DNA of 64,000 bases from Rhexocercosporidium sp. MPI-PUGE-AT-0058 (taxonomy: Eukaryota > Ascomycota > Leotiomycetes > Helotiales). Of the stretch, positions 24,626 through 35,632 are shown piece by piece. Positions within the stretch are counted from its first letter, which is position 1. Every line of letters starts with the position of its first letter. The notes under the pieces were generated by a model. That model made no database searches, was not told the origin of the DNA, and saw only the letters and a list, made by a program, of their open reading frames with translations. A program made the translations under genes and the position numbers. Location: assembly GCA_020746875.1 (NCBI GenBank), contig JAGTJL010000005.1, forward strand, positions 1,984,001 to 2,048,000, in the 5' to 3' direction.

Positions 24626-27600
24626 ATGGCGAAAAGACCTGCAGAGGAGAGTGCCGATGGCAATGAAGCCTACCTCAAGCGCCAGAAAATTACTTCCTCT
24701 GCTCGTTCAGCCCCTCCGGCTGGCCCTCCCATTGAAATCTGCTCGGGGCAACAACTACGACAAGTTCTTGCCTTTGACCAAGACAGCGGGCGTTCAAAAC
24801 GAGGTACTTACCCTTTGTCGCAATGGAAAGAGAGAGTCTGATTGGTGTTTGGCTGACACTCCTAGCGATACAATCTTTCAAGGTATTCTTGGATGCGTTT
24901 GCGGAAATCGAGGGCGAAAATGGCGGCCGAACTGCGATTCTCAAGGAGTTCCTCGAGTCGCAGAGACCGTCGGACGAAAACGACAAAGATAGCGTATTTC
25001 TGAACGATCTTATGCAGGCCTGGAGTTTTGCCTGCCAATCGAGCGACGAGAGCCTGCAGTCTGCTGTGCCGGCAGTCCTTGCGCTGCTACTAAAGACCCT
25101 CTCCACCATACTCGACTTGTCGGATTATGGATTAAAATTAGGGCGAACCATACTACACACTCGCCAAAAGGAACTGGTCGCAAAGGGACTCGAGGCGCGG
25201 AAAGGCAAGGATTTCGTGATCTCTCCTGTTTTGCGATTACTCAGGGAGATAGCCACTTTCGATGGAGGGGTATTAGCGAAACAAGTCTTCCTCGCCAGAG
25301 ACCATACCTTCAAGAATCTATCACGCAATCTCTCTCTGAGATATCTTGGCGATGGAGCGGAAGACCCCAGGAAACCATCGGTGCGAACAAATTCCCTGCG
25401 GTTCTTGCTATCGTTGATGAAGTTCATCCCTATCGAATGCAAGCGGGATTTTCTCAACCAACGAGATCTTCTTTCAGCAATTACGAGAGATATCAGGGAT
25501 GATCCCCCGTTCATTGTTCGCGATATTCTCGAGACGCTGAAGACTTCAGTACTTCTTGATGAGGCATTGCCACGAGAGGCCAAAACGAAGATTCTAAATG
25601 CTACCTTCCTGGGCAGAATTACAACGCTTTATCGGTATGATCAAGCTGAAGAAGTGTCAATTCCGCCGAAGAAACTTATTGATGATGTTGCCCATGAATT
25701 TCTGCTCCTCGCTTGTACGACACCGAATTTGGGCGTCTTGATATCCTCGTCAGGTCTCTACCCCCGAGGTATAAATCCTGACGATACCAACGCCTTTTCT
25801 GTCGAAGAGTCGTGTATCGATCTGGGGCTTGACAGCGTAGAATGGATGGACAAATTCACAGAAAAGGTCTCGGTTCGAAATACAATCTTGTCGGAATTTA
25901 CCCAGTCGTTGCGACCATGGTCCCACACAAAGCAAAGCGAACTTTTGACTGCCATCCTCAAATCCGCCCCTGAATTGATCGCTGATTTCTACCTCGGAAA
26001 GAAGGATTTCTCGTTCGATCCTAAGCTAACGGCAACCTGGATTGGTTACGCTGCTTTCATCTTCTCCACGCTACAACTCCCATTTCCCAAATACTTCGGA
26101 CACCAGGAACGATATGCCATACTACCACCTCCGCCGTCCATTGTCCTTGAGAGTATACTTCCTCAACCTCTCACACAGAAGGTCTTGACTCGATGTCTCA
26201 ATCTACCTAACAACAGTCTAATTACATTCTTCGCCATTAGAATTCTTTGCATAGCCTTTAGCAAGCTGCAAGATGCACTAGCAATGTATCATGAAGCTGC
26301 AAATGGGTCAACTTCGTCATTGTGGACCCAATCAGCAAAGCGGTTGACAGATGAGTTCTGTCAAAGGTGCCCCTCAATAAAGGATGTCATCCTGGCTTTC
26401 AGGAGATTGAAGGATACCGATTTGATGCAAAAGGAAGCGACTACGAAACTACTGGTTCTCTATTACGAAGTCGTTCCTCGCATCGCACTGGATGCTAAAT
26501 TCGGGGTCTCGGCTGCGCTTGCCGACAATCTGAAAGCAATTGAAGAAACAACCTTGGCCCCTGAAGATCGGGTTTTCAGGGCGATAGAATTGGAACACCT
26601 TTTCCAGTTCGCGAACTTTTCTCCGGGGATGCGCTGGTTTACCAAAAGTGATGGGCTATCGGTCTCTCCTTTTATGGCTATGTTGAAGCTCTCTGCAGAA
26701 GCGCCTTCGGATTTGCCATTGTTCAAACTAAGATCTGTTCTCAGCTCTGTGGTCGAAGAACATCAGATACTGCAGACTCGGACTACAATCTCAGCATTGG
26801 ATACCTTTGTACTGGGGCTCAAAGCTGTCTCACAGAATGTCCATTCGTCGGCCGTCTATGCATTTCTGGATGACTGCATCTCACGCTGTGCGGGCAAGTC
26901 CATCAAGTACATCTTTGCACTCGAAGAGGTACGCGCAGCTTCAGATGCACAGGCCCCAGTCAGTCTGCTTTCTTTGGCGATGGCCGAGCAATGGCCCTTC
27001 TTGGTCAAAACGGCGAGCGAGAAGGAATTGGAGGAGATAGCTCAATTCGCTGCAAGGTATTTTGCTGCATCAATCAAAATCAAGGAGGACGAAAGAGCCA
27101 TCGAGGCTCTTGTGCTAAGAATTGCCGCAGAGACCCCTGAGGACTCAGTTTCGAAGGCAACCATCGAGCAGTCTTTATCAATGGTAGATGATGTGTTCAC
27201 TGCGGAAGCATATACCCCACCTGTTGAGGTCCAGAACGACTTTGAAAAGAAGGCTCCAGCAGATACAGAACAGGCAGAAGTTCTCGCCAAAATGAATGAC
27301 AATTTAGCGAACCCGGCCGCGGACCATAAGTCTCTGACAAAGTGGACAATGAAGGAAGTGGACGAAGTAATCGACGGCGGACACGCAGCGGCACTTGTCA
27401 TGCTGCTTTCCTCTGACCACCTGGGTGTACGCAAGGAAGCAGCAATAAACATTTCAAAATTCGCAGCGAAGTTAAAGGAGTCATCTTTGGAGGAGAAGGA
27501 CCAGATTTGGTTACTTCTATGCGAAGTGGTTGAGACAGCAAAGAAGACTATCAGTGATGAGCCTCTTGCAACGGCCATATCAGCATTTGCGTGCCACGCT

Positions 27601-28122
27601 ATAGCTGTGCTCAATGATCCGCTGCACGTTCTCTACCCGAAGATCAACAAATTTCTCTCCCAAGGGCCCACATGGGATCTAGACAAGGTCCCGTTGATGC
27701 ACAAAATCCTTGACCAAAAACCTAGTCTCGACGACACTCATTCTGCGGAAATAAGCTGGTTGCTGAATTGCATGCTCGTCGGACTTCGGACAACCGAGGA
27801 CATGAGCTTGTATCGAAAAAGACTGGTTTTTGAAAAGCTGCTGTCAGTATACAACAGCACTTATCTTGGAGTAGGTTTGCGTGATAAGATACTCAGAATC
27901 TTCTTCCGAGCCACCACAATCGAGGGTGGAAGTACCACGCTAGTGACCAGATTCAGTGCCATGACTTGGTTGGAGGCACAGGCCGCTCTAGGAGGAGGTA
28001 TGCCCTTGAAGGTGCTGATGGAGAAGATACTGGAGTCTTGTGACATGAAGAGGGTGAAGAAATGGAGCAAAGGTGCAGGGAAAGTCAAGGGTAAATCAAG
28101 ACTAGAAAAGGTAGCTAAGTAG
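24626..28122 (+). CDS. urb1: Urb1/Npa1, nucleolar 60S pre-ribosome assembly protein
   Basis: Exons 24626-24803 and 24866-28122 join in phase (GTACTT donor, GGCTGAC branch point, CTCCTAG acceptor) for 1144 residues. After a short basic, Pro-containing leader, the protein matches the Npa1/Urb1 N-terminal region: AIQSFKVFLDAFAEIEG, then QSAVPAVLALLLKTLSTILD, LKLGRTILHTRQKELVAKGL, and VLRLLREIATFDGGVLAKQV. The rest is helical-repeat-like and ends in a Lys-rich tail. In yeast this protein forms part of an early 60S particle module in the nucleolus with Npa2, Dbp6, Nop8 and Rsa3. Filamentous-fungal forms are shorter than the yeast protein, and this length fits. No defect seen. Confidence 0.9.
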
Positions 28123-28834
28123 AAGGAGCGACGGTGATGATAATGTCATGTTAGATACCTAACCATAATAGCTGTAAATCCAATGCTTGACTTCGAAGTC
28201 AATACAAAACAATATGATTAGGTCATCGTGCAAGGGTTGACCTTGAGCTTGGTCCCTAGGTAGGATGCTTTCATGCGGCGTCTATTTTGTCGCGCTTAGC
28301 GAGGCAGACAGCCTGGTGTGTCTTCCTCTTGGCACGGCACTTTCAGCGCCGTCCATCATCTTCATCCTAACCAACACGATCAACAAACAACTCCTCCAAC
28401 CTTCCCTGCCTACAAAAGCATCAAACAACTGCCCGATCTATTCTACTCTCCAATATCTGCCTCTAGTACATCTGCCTGCTACCTAATTCCATTGAGCTTG
28501 CTCAGATCAACATCAGCTTCGTCTCCACGTTGCGCACGACTTTGCGCCTTTGCGCTCAGCCTATTTCGACGACAGGCCTGACGATTTCACGACTCTCACA
28601 CTATTTATTTGACGAAACTCACTTTCTACCTGGATGTGACACCTTTGAAGATCTCCAAGCCACTCTATTTCCACCTTTCTCGACCTGGATTCCGCACCAT
28701 CTACCCCTTCCTCGACCTACTTCCTTTCACTCCACCCCTGGACAAGGCTCTCAGGACCAGCTACAGTTCAGCCCAACTCGACCCATGAGACATCATAATC
28801 GCATACATCTGATTAGCTGCCCGAAGCAACCACC
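28123..28834. other. Intergenic and probable long 5' leader
   Basis: Between urb1 and the next plus-strand gene. The part from about 28340 is rich in C/T and CAAC/CATC words, typical of fungal promoters and leaders, and it contains several upstream ATGs (for example at 28265). Confidence 0.5.
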
Positions 28835-31377
28835 ATGGCGGTGAGATATACCCCGGACGAGTTGAAGTTTCTTCGAGACTCGCCATTAGTCGAGAAACCT
28901 ACAAACCTACCTCCAACAGAGCAATGGATGGGGTAAGAAGCACTGCCTCCGCTAGGTTGCACAGGAACTGTATTGACACCCCACACCACAGACAGCCTGC
29001 AGATCCTACTCGTAACGCGACCAAGCCAACTACTGATAGAGCCAAGAGCAATGACTCTAACCTACTTCTAGACCAGATCAGACGTCCTGTTGCAGAGCGG
29101 CACATGTCACGCAACTCTGCCAGTATGATCACCTTCCTCAAAACCCTGGCGATATAATGCTAACAGTGGATAGATCCTGAAGACATTATTCTGGGACCCC
29201 CTAAGAACCAATTCTCTTCCGCAGCTCGAAATACTGGGAAGACCTTCGAATCCTCCGAGCGACCTACCTTCAGAGACACAGACACCAGAGATCGATACAA
29301 CTTTCGAACTAAGACCGGAGAAGGAGAGACCGAGCGAACACGAGATGGCCGAAACAATAACAGTTTACGCCCAAAGCGTGCGGATGGTGAAGACAGTGAT
29401 GGATGGAGTACAGTCAAACCCAGGAAGAGCTTTGGTACCGAAGGTGCTGAAAGATTCAATGGGCGCATGGGAGTGGACAGGCACCGTGAGGATAGGAGAT
29501 TCAAAGATAGAGAAGAGCGTGATATAAAGGACAAGCCACGGGGCTTCGATTCTTTTTCTCGGGATAAAGACAATGAGCATGACCAGGAAAGAGATGCCCG
29601 CAGGAATGGAACAGGACGTGGTCGAAACGAGTCTTGGTTCAAGGACAAGGACACCGCCGATGTCCCCCCTTCTGCTGCCAAGGACCGGAATAGCAACGGC
29701 GACAGATTTGTCGACCGAAGCCGTGGATGGAGAGAGAAGGAACGAGATGATAACAGAGGGGAGCGGGGCGAGAGAAATGAGCGAAATGAGAGAGGCGGTG
29801 ACAGAGGTGACAGACGTTGGGACCGAGATCGAGATCAACGACAAGAGCGTGAACCGGCATGGTTTGATGAGCCAGCAGAAGACAAGGCACAATCCAACCA
29901 GATTCATACAGCGGACGATTTTCAGAAGTGGAAGGAACAGCAACGCTCCAAGGATCTCGGAAACAAGACTGCTCTAACTCCCATGGACGAACCTAAACCT
30001 GATGAGCCTTCATTCTTCGGTTTGGAGAAGCCGAAGGTTGAAACTCCGTTGGAGATAAATAACGGACCAGACAAGTTCTTTGGAATGTGGTCAACCTCAA
30101 AGGAAGGAAACACACCAGAATCGAGCTTGGAGCCAAAGACAGAGGGTGTACCGAAGGCAAAGACTGTGGTTGGAAAGGCATCCCGTTTTACTTCGTTCTT
30201 TACTCCCCAGGAGGATCCCCAAAGACGCCAAACCGAGCCTGCTCCACCTCCACCACCTCCAATGCAAAGTGGAATTGCTACCTTTTTCACCAATCCTACA
30301 CCAAACCCCTCCAATGGCAACTCTGGCCAATCTGCTGAAAAAGCGGAGCGAGAAGCCTTCCAAAGCTTGCTCCAGAAGCTACAACTTCAGACCCCTGGTG
30401 GATCAGGTTCTACGCCACCTGTTGAGCCTTCTATGCAACCGAAGCCCCCTGCTCCAGAGAAGCAGCGAAGCAACCCGATTCCTCCCCCGGAACCATACCA
30501 GCAGTATCGTACCGAACGCCCAGAAGAAGCTCGACCAAGTACTCGCAATTCTCAGCAGTCTATGCAGCAAGATCTATTAAACCAACGTCAAATGACTGGA
30601 AGTCAGCCAACAATTCGACCAGAACAAATGTTGCAGGATCTCGTTGGTCAGCGACACAGTGCTATGAGCCAGAACTCAAGACCGGATCAAACCCCGGCTC
30701 GAAATACCAACACCGAGTTCCTCATGGGCCTCATGCAGAGTGCTAGGGCGGCGCCAGAACCCCAAAGATCGGAGCAAATGCTGCTGAGAATGGCACCCAG
30801 GAATGTTGATCGTCAACTTCAGCAACAAGCCATGGAGCGTGAACAAGAAATGCAACGAGAGGCTGCCCAACGCGAACGAAGTGCTTCTCAACGTCAAGGC
30901 CGCCCACAAGCACCACCTGGATTCTATGTCGAGGATCCAGCTTTCCAACGCGGTCCTCCACAACATGAAAGACAGCCTGGCAACCCCCCTCAGCCAACTC
31001 AAATCTTGCAGCGCCCACCACCACCAGGTCTGGACATGGGTTGGGATCGTCAACCTCAGATCCCCCCACAGCATCGCATTGCACAAAACATTGCTCCCCC
31101 TCCTGGACTTGCAAATGGACCCAACCGTGGAATGCCGATGCCCCAAGGAATTTATCCTCCCGGATTTCCCATGGGAGCATTCCCTCCACCTGATGTTATG
31201 ACCGGACCTCCCCGCAACATGCAAATGCAACCGCCCCCTGGATTCTTCAACCCTCCGCCGCCGGGATTCATGCCACCAGGTATGAGTGGCTTCCAAGGAC
31301 CCGAGGGGATGGCCTTTGGCGCACCATTTGATGGGAGAGGACCTCCTCCACCCCAAGGTGCTTTCCGAAGACAATAG
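28835..31377 (+). CDS. eIF4E-transporter (4E-T)-like protein
   Basis: Exons 28835-28932, 28992-29122 and 29174-31377 join in phase for 810 residues. The N-terminus MAVRYTPDELKFLRDSP resembles the Y-x4-L eIF4E-binding motif of 4E-T/CUP proteins (human 4E-T has YTKEELL), although a Lys follows the Leu here. Next come conserved blocks NSANPEDIILGPPKNQFSSA and DSDGWSTVKPRKSFG, a long Arg/Asp/Glu-rich charged region (about 150-300), and SRFTSFF. The C-terminal half is disordered, rich in Gln, Pro, Gly and Met. 4E-T proteins repress cap-dependent translation and bring mRNAs to P-bodies; I infer a similar cytoplasmic role. The family call rests on the N-terminal motif and overall design, so it is moderate. 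Confidence 0.65.
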
Positions 31378-31843
31378 ATGCTGGATAACATGATACGAAT
31401 GTGTGCGTATGTAATTCTATGGTATTGGAGAATCGGAAAGCGGCAAATAAAGCCTAGCTAGGGTCAGCAATTAGATACGCCTGTACCAGCGCATTACCAT
31501 TACAGAAATTGCCTTCTTTCTTTCTTCCGCCCATGTGAGTGACTTACTTCGGCATACCTGCTGCTTCTCGCCCGTCGCGCAAAGATTCTCCACGATTTTG
31601 GGGTCCCCGCGTTCCAAAAGAGGTAATTGATCTGAGAAAGTGGGATGGATCGACAACGCTTGCCATTGTTGAACACATCCAGCTCTTTAACGAAGGTGTG
31701 GTTTACCCAAAATCTTGGTCATATCGGTATCTGACGGGTGTAAGTATCCTTCCTATTGATGATGTATATATATATTTCCCCTCTCATCTTTTTTCTTCCT
31801 ACTTTGGTAATTGGTCTTGCAACTATTTAAACAAGTATTCTCG
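31378..31843. other. Intergenic, nothing recognised
   Basis: 466 bases between two plus-strand genes: 3' end of the 4E-T-like gene and promoter of the MFS gene. No coding frame is convincing. Confidence 0.5.
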
Positions 31844-33762
31844 ATGATGGGCATCCTCTCCCACAAAACCCCTGCACATCCAGCAGATTCCATCTCTCCA
31901 CCGACAACAATCTCAGGTCTCGAAGCAAACGACAAACCCTCAGCAACACACTCCGAAAAACTCTCGCCAAGCGCCACATCCACCCAACCAAAGTGGCTCC
32001 TCTCATCCAAAGACAGCGACGGCGACACCGCACTAGCACTCTTCGCCAACCCTGATGACTTACATGAGACGCTCTCCCCAAAAGAAGAGCGCTCTCTACC
32101 ATGGAAAATTGACCTTATGATCCTCCCATACCTGGCAGTCTGCTATGCATTCTTCTATATCGATAAGACGACGCTGAGTTATGCTGCGATTTTTGGGATA
32201 AAAGAGGATTTGAATTTGAGTGGGGCGCAGTATAGCTGGTTGTCGTCGATTTTCTATTTCGGGTTTCTGGCCTGGGCTTGTATGTCTACTCTTTTTTTTT
32301 TTTTTTTTTGGGAACACCCCTACCGTTCCCCCCATATATCCCCTTGAGCATAATTTCTATTGCATTGTTCTGTGTTGACTTTGTGACCTCCAGTCCCCAC
32401 GAACTTCATGATGCAGCGATTTGCCATTGGGAAATATTTGGGCATTAATATCTTCATGTGGGGATTCTTCCTTATGCTGCAAGCTACGGCTAAGAACTTC
32501 ACTCAGCTTGCTGTTTTGAGGGCTCTCTCTGGTGCAGCGGAGGCGTGTTCGGATCCCTCGTTCATGTTGATAACTTCCATGTGGTAGGGCTCATCTCTCT
32601 TCGACTTCATCCCGATTCCAGACTTACATCAGTAATGTCAATGAAGGAAGTCCAATATCCCAAACATTTTTCTGACATCCAACTCCCCTCTCAAGTCACC
32701 ATCAGCCTTCAACTAACCTCCCCTACCAGGTACACCCGTCGCCAACAGCCTGTCAGAATCGGAATATGGTACACCGCCAACGGTCTAGGAATCTCGCTCG
32801 GCGGTCTCCTAGGCTACGGAATCGGACACATCAAGGGTGCCCTCGCATCCTGGAAGTATGAATTCCTTCTCATCGGCGCCCTCTGCTGTATCTGGGGCAT
32901 AGTTCTCTTCATCTTCCTCCCCGATTCCCCCGTAACCGCCAAAGCCCTCTCCCCTGCCCAACGTCGATGGGCTGTCCACCGCCTTCGCGAGAACCAAACT
33001 GGTGTCGAGAACAAACACCTTAAGGGATACCAAGTGAACGAAGCGTTTCTCGACCCCAAATTATACCTATTCTTCATCCTCGGCGTAGTGGGAAATATCC
33101 CTAATGGTGGGATTTCAAATTTCGGAACTATCATCATCAAGGGATTTGGATTCTCAACGTTAGTTACCACACTCATGCAAGTCCCGTATGGGGTCCTCAT
33201 CGCTATCTCTATTCTGACTTGCGTGTTTCTGAATGACTATGTCGCGAGGCATGGGAAGCAGAGTCGCTGCTGGTTCATCATCTTGTTCCTTCTCCCGAAC
33301 ATAGCAGGCGCATTTGGCCTCGCATTCTTGTCTGAGCACAACAAAGCTGGTCGTCTAGTATCTTACTACCTCACCGGGCCTTACAACGCAGCATTTGTAA
33401 TGATTCTCTCGCTCCAAACAGCAAATACAGCCGGCCATACGAAGAAAGTCGTCACGAACGCGGTACTGTTCCTGGGGTACTGTACGGGCAATATCGCGGG
33501 TCCGTTCTTTTACAAGGGTAGTCAGAGCCCTAGGTATCAGTTGGGGATTTGGAGCATGATTGTAAGCCATTTATTGGAGGTGGTTATTATTTTGGTTTTG
33601 AGGGTGTTATTGAGTAGGGAGAATGGGAGGCGGGATCGCTTGCAAGGTGTGGGTGAGGAGGAGAGTGTGGAGGCTAGGGCTCAGAGGGAGAGGGAGGCGG
33701 ACAGGACTGCTTTTAGTGATATGACGGATAGGGAGAATATGAACTTTAGATATATCTACTAG
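31844..33762 (+). CDS. MFS permease, allantoate permease (Dal5) family
   Basis: Exons 31844-32279, 32394-32583 and 32730-33762 join in phase for 552 residues. A polar N-terminus of about 90 residues is followed by LPWKIDLMILPYLAVCYAFF and YIDKTTLSYAAIFGIKEDL, the usual start of Dal5-type anion:cation symporters. AWAFPTNFMMQRFAIGKYLG and LRALSGAAEACSDPSFMLIT match the family's helix 2-4 region; about 12 membrane segments are present. Such carriers take up allantoate, ureidosuccinate, nicotinate or other organic anions with protons. The substrate here is unknown. The first intron carries 18 T in a row (32292-32309). Two ATGs stand side by side at 31844 and 31847; either may start the protein. 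Confidence 0.92.
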
Positions 33763-34978
33763 ATAGACGGATGCCGTACGATATAATTAGACAATGGGGA
33801 AGCTTAGTCCCGTTGGCTGCGTTCGGATATCTGGTACAGTTTGGACAAATGTTTGTGGTATGACACCATTGTGGTGGTGTAGGGGGTGTGTGGATTAAGC
33901 GAGATACCAAGCTGCAAAAACTGACCATTTGTTCACACGCCCAGGCAAATCTCACCTAAAATTTGAAGAGTAGTGGCGGATCATAGAAATGTCTTACTAC
34001 GGGACTGCCGTGGATATTTTTGTTTACGAGGGGGGAAAGTCTCCATTCTCAGTCGTACAGCCGAACACAAGGCAGCTGAAAGCTGAGGTTAAATGGAAAA
34101 AGTAGACACCACGCATCGTGCATGCAGTTGCAATCTCCTTGGCGGCGAGATTGCCAAGGACACCCCTCAAATGTCTGCAGATAATTTCTGAAGTCACTTA
34201 TGCAAGGCGGGTGAGATGCTACCTTTGGATGGGTCTTAGGTAAATGTCAGACCATGTAACCTCAGGGTGACAGGTACAGCTCCGTTGATTTTTACATGCC
34301 AAAAGTCATGCGATGAGGAAGTTGGCAGTTGAAGTCAAGCTCTGAGAATTGTAAGACAAATACTCGATGATTATGAAATAAGTGCACGGTAGAAGGGCAA
34401 TTCTTCTAGAGTCAGGGTAGTGTCATTTTTATGTCTGTTTTCTCATATGCAAAGCGGGTAAAACATAATTTCGGGAAATCAAACAATGCAATGCTACCAG
34501 CTCTCCCGTCAAGCGAAGTGTGTTTCACCCGCAGTATCCCCAAAAGTCTTGGACGCGTACAGCACAAAATCGGTGGCAGCTGCAAAACACATTATCTTAC
34601 GATATGCGCAAGGTAAGCATCACCGTCCCTTTCGCTGGCAGACAACATCGCCGTGGTGCATTTGTATGAACGAGAAGCGGTCTGAGGTACTTGGCCAGCA
34701 GCGAGCGAGAATAAGAGTGGTGAAGAGTTAATGTTGGAAGTAATCGCCAAGGGTGGGAGGAGATGATATATAGGTAAGAAGGAATTCATGTCGTAGATGT
34801 TTCGATTCATCGGATCAAAGATACAGATCATCTAGCAACAGATCCAAAGTTTCCTATCTACAACAACAACAAACCACTTCCGTAATCAGTACATTCCAAG
34901 TCCTCAAAGCAGTACGTGAATCCGTGTTTTAGAACCGTGCTCATCCAAGACAAGCTAACTGCACAAACAGATCTCAAA
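33763..34978. other. Intergenic, promoter of the secreted-protein gene
   Basis: 1.2 kb with no convincing coding frame. The last 150 bases or so (ACAACAACAAACC and nearby CA-rich words) look like a fungal 5' leader. Confidence 0.5.
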
Positions 34979-35314
34979 ATGAAGTTCTCAAGCGCACTCA
35001 TCTTGCTCATTAGCACCGTCGCAGCATCCGCCACGGAGTCCCTCGAAACCAGGGAGCCACACCCAATCGCCGGCAAAGGACACCTCAGCAACGTGCACGC
35101 ACGCTCATGCGCAGTTCGCGAATACGGCTGCGAGGAGGGATATTGCTGGCAGAAGTGCGATACCGATGGTTCGTGGTGCTGGATGGCTTTGGGGAGGGGA
35201 CATGGTGATTGGTTGACTTGCTTGAATGATAAGGAGTGTGGACCTGACCCTTGGGGTATGAGGGAGGCTGGTTGCGCGATTTGCGATAGCAGTTCTTGTG
35301 GATGCAGTTGTTAG
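34979..35314 (+). CDS. Small secreted cysteine-rich protein
   Basis: A single exon of 111 residues. I chose the ATG at 34979 rather than the earlier in-frame ATG at 34916 because it opens a clear signal peptide: MKFSSALILLISTVAASA. A short linker with a basic/His stretch (GKGHLSNVHAR) may be a pro-region. The mature part holds 12 cysteines in about 65 residues, including CEEGYCWQKC, GSWCWMA and a closing CDSSSCGCSC. The size, signal peptide and even number of cysteines fit disulfide-knotted fungal secreted proteins, a class that includes effectors and antimicrobial peptides. I do not recognise the exact family, so its role is open. Confidence 0.8.
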   Translation: MKFSSALILLISTVAASATESLETREPHPIAGKGHLSNVHARSCAVREYGCEEGYCWQKCDTDGSWCWMALGRGHGDWLTCLNDKECGPDPWGMREAGCAICDSSSCGCSC

Positions 35315-35632
35315 GTATGCCTCTCGAGGCAAGGGAGGACAGAGGAGTGTGTGGGGATTTGTTTTTGTTGTGGTTGGCTTCATCGGTGAATTAGTCATAA
35401 GCGAGGCCGCCCCTGAATCGCTTGCTTCTAGTCACTTGCAAAAATACAAGTCACTCATAACTTTCAAAACTGCACAGTACTTGTTACACCCTCTCATTAA
35501 TCCTCCAATCATACCTATACTATGCACAAGCTCTCTCGCATATGTATGCCCAACTCCCACGATGCCCCCCCTTGAAAATATGGCTATGAGCTCGAACGCC
35601 GAACGATGCTTATGCGATAGGAGCGAAAGGAA
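35315..35632. other. Convergent intergenic spacer
   Basis: 318 bases between the stop codons of the secreted-protein gene and sec1. It should hold both 3' ends; no motif stands out. Confidence 0.5.

Noticed and set aside
27042..27614. Minus-strand open frame of 190 codons
   Set aside because: Shadow of urb1, whose plus-strand frame is conserved over its full length.
29365..29943. Minus-strand open frame of 192 codons
   Set aside because: It is the complement of the charged repeat region of the 4E-T-like gene; the Ser/Leu-rich translation mirrors Arg/Asp/Glu codons.
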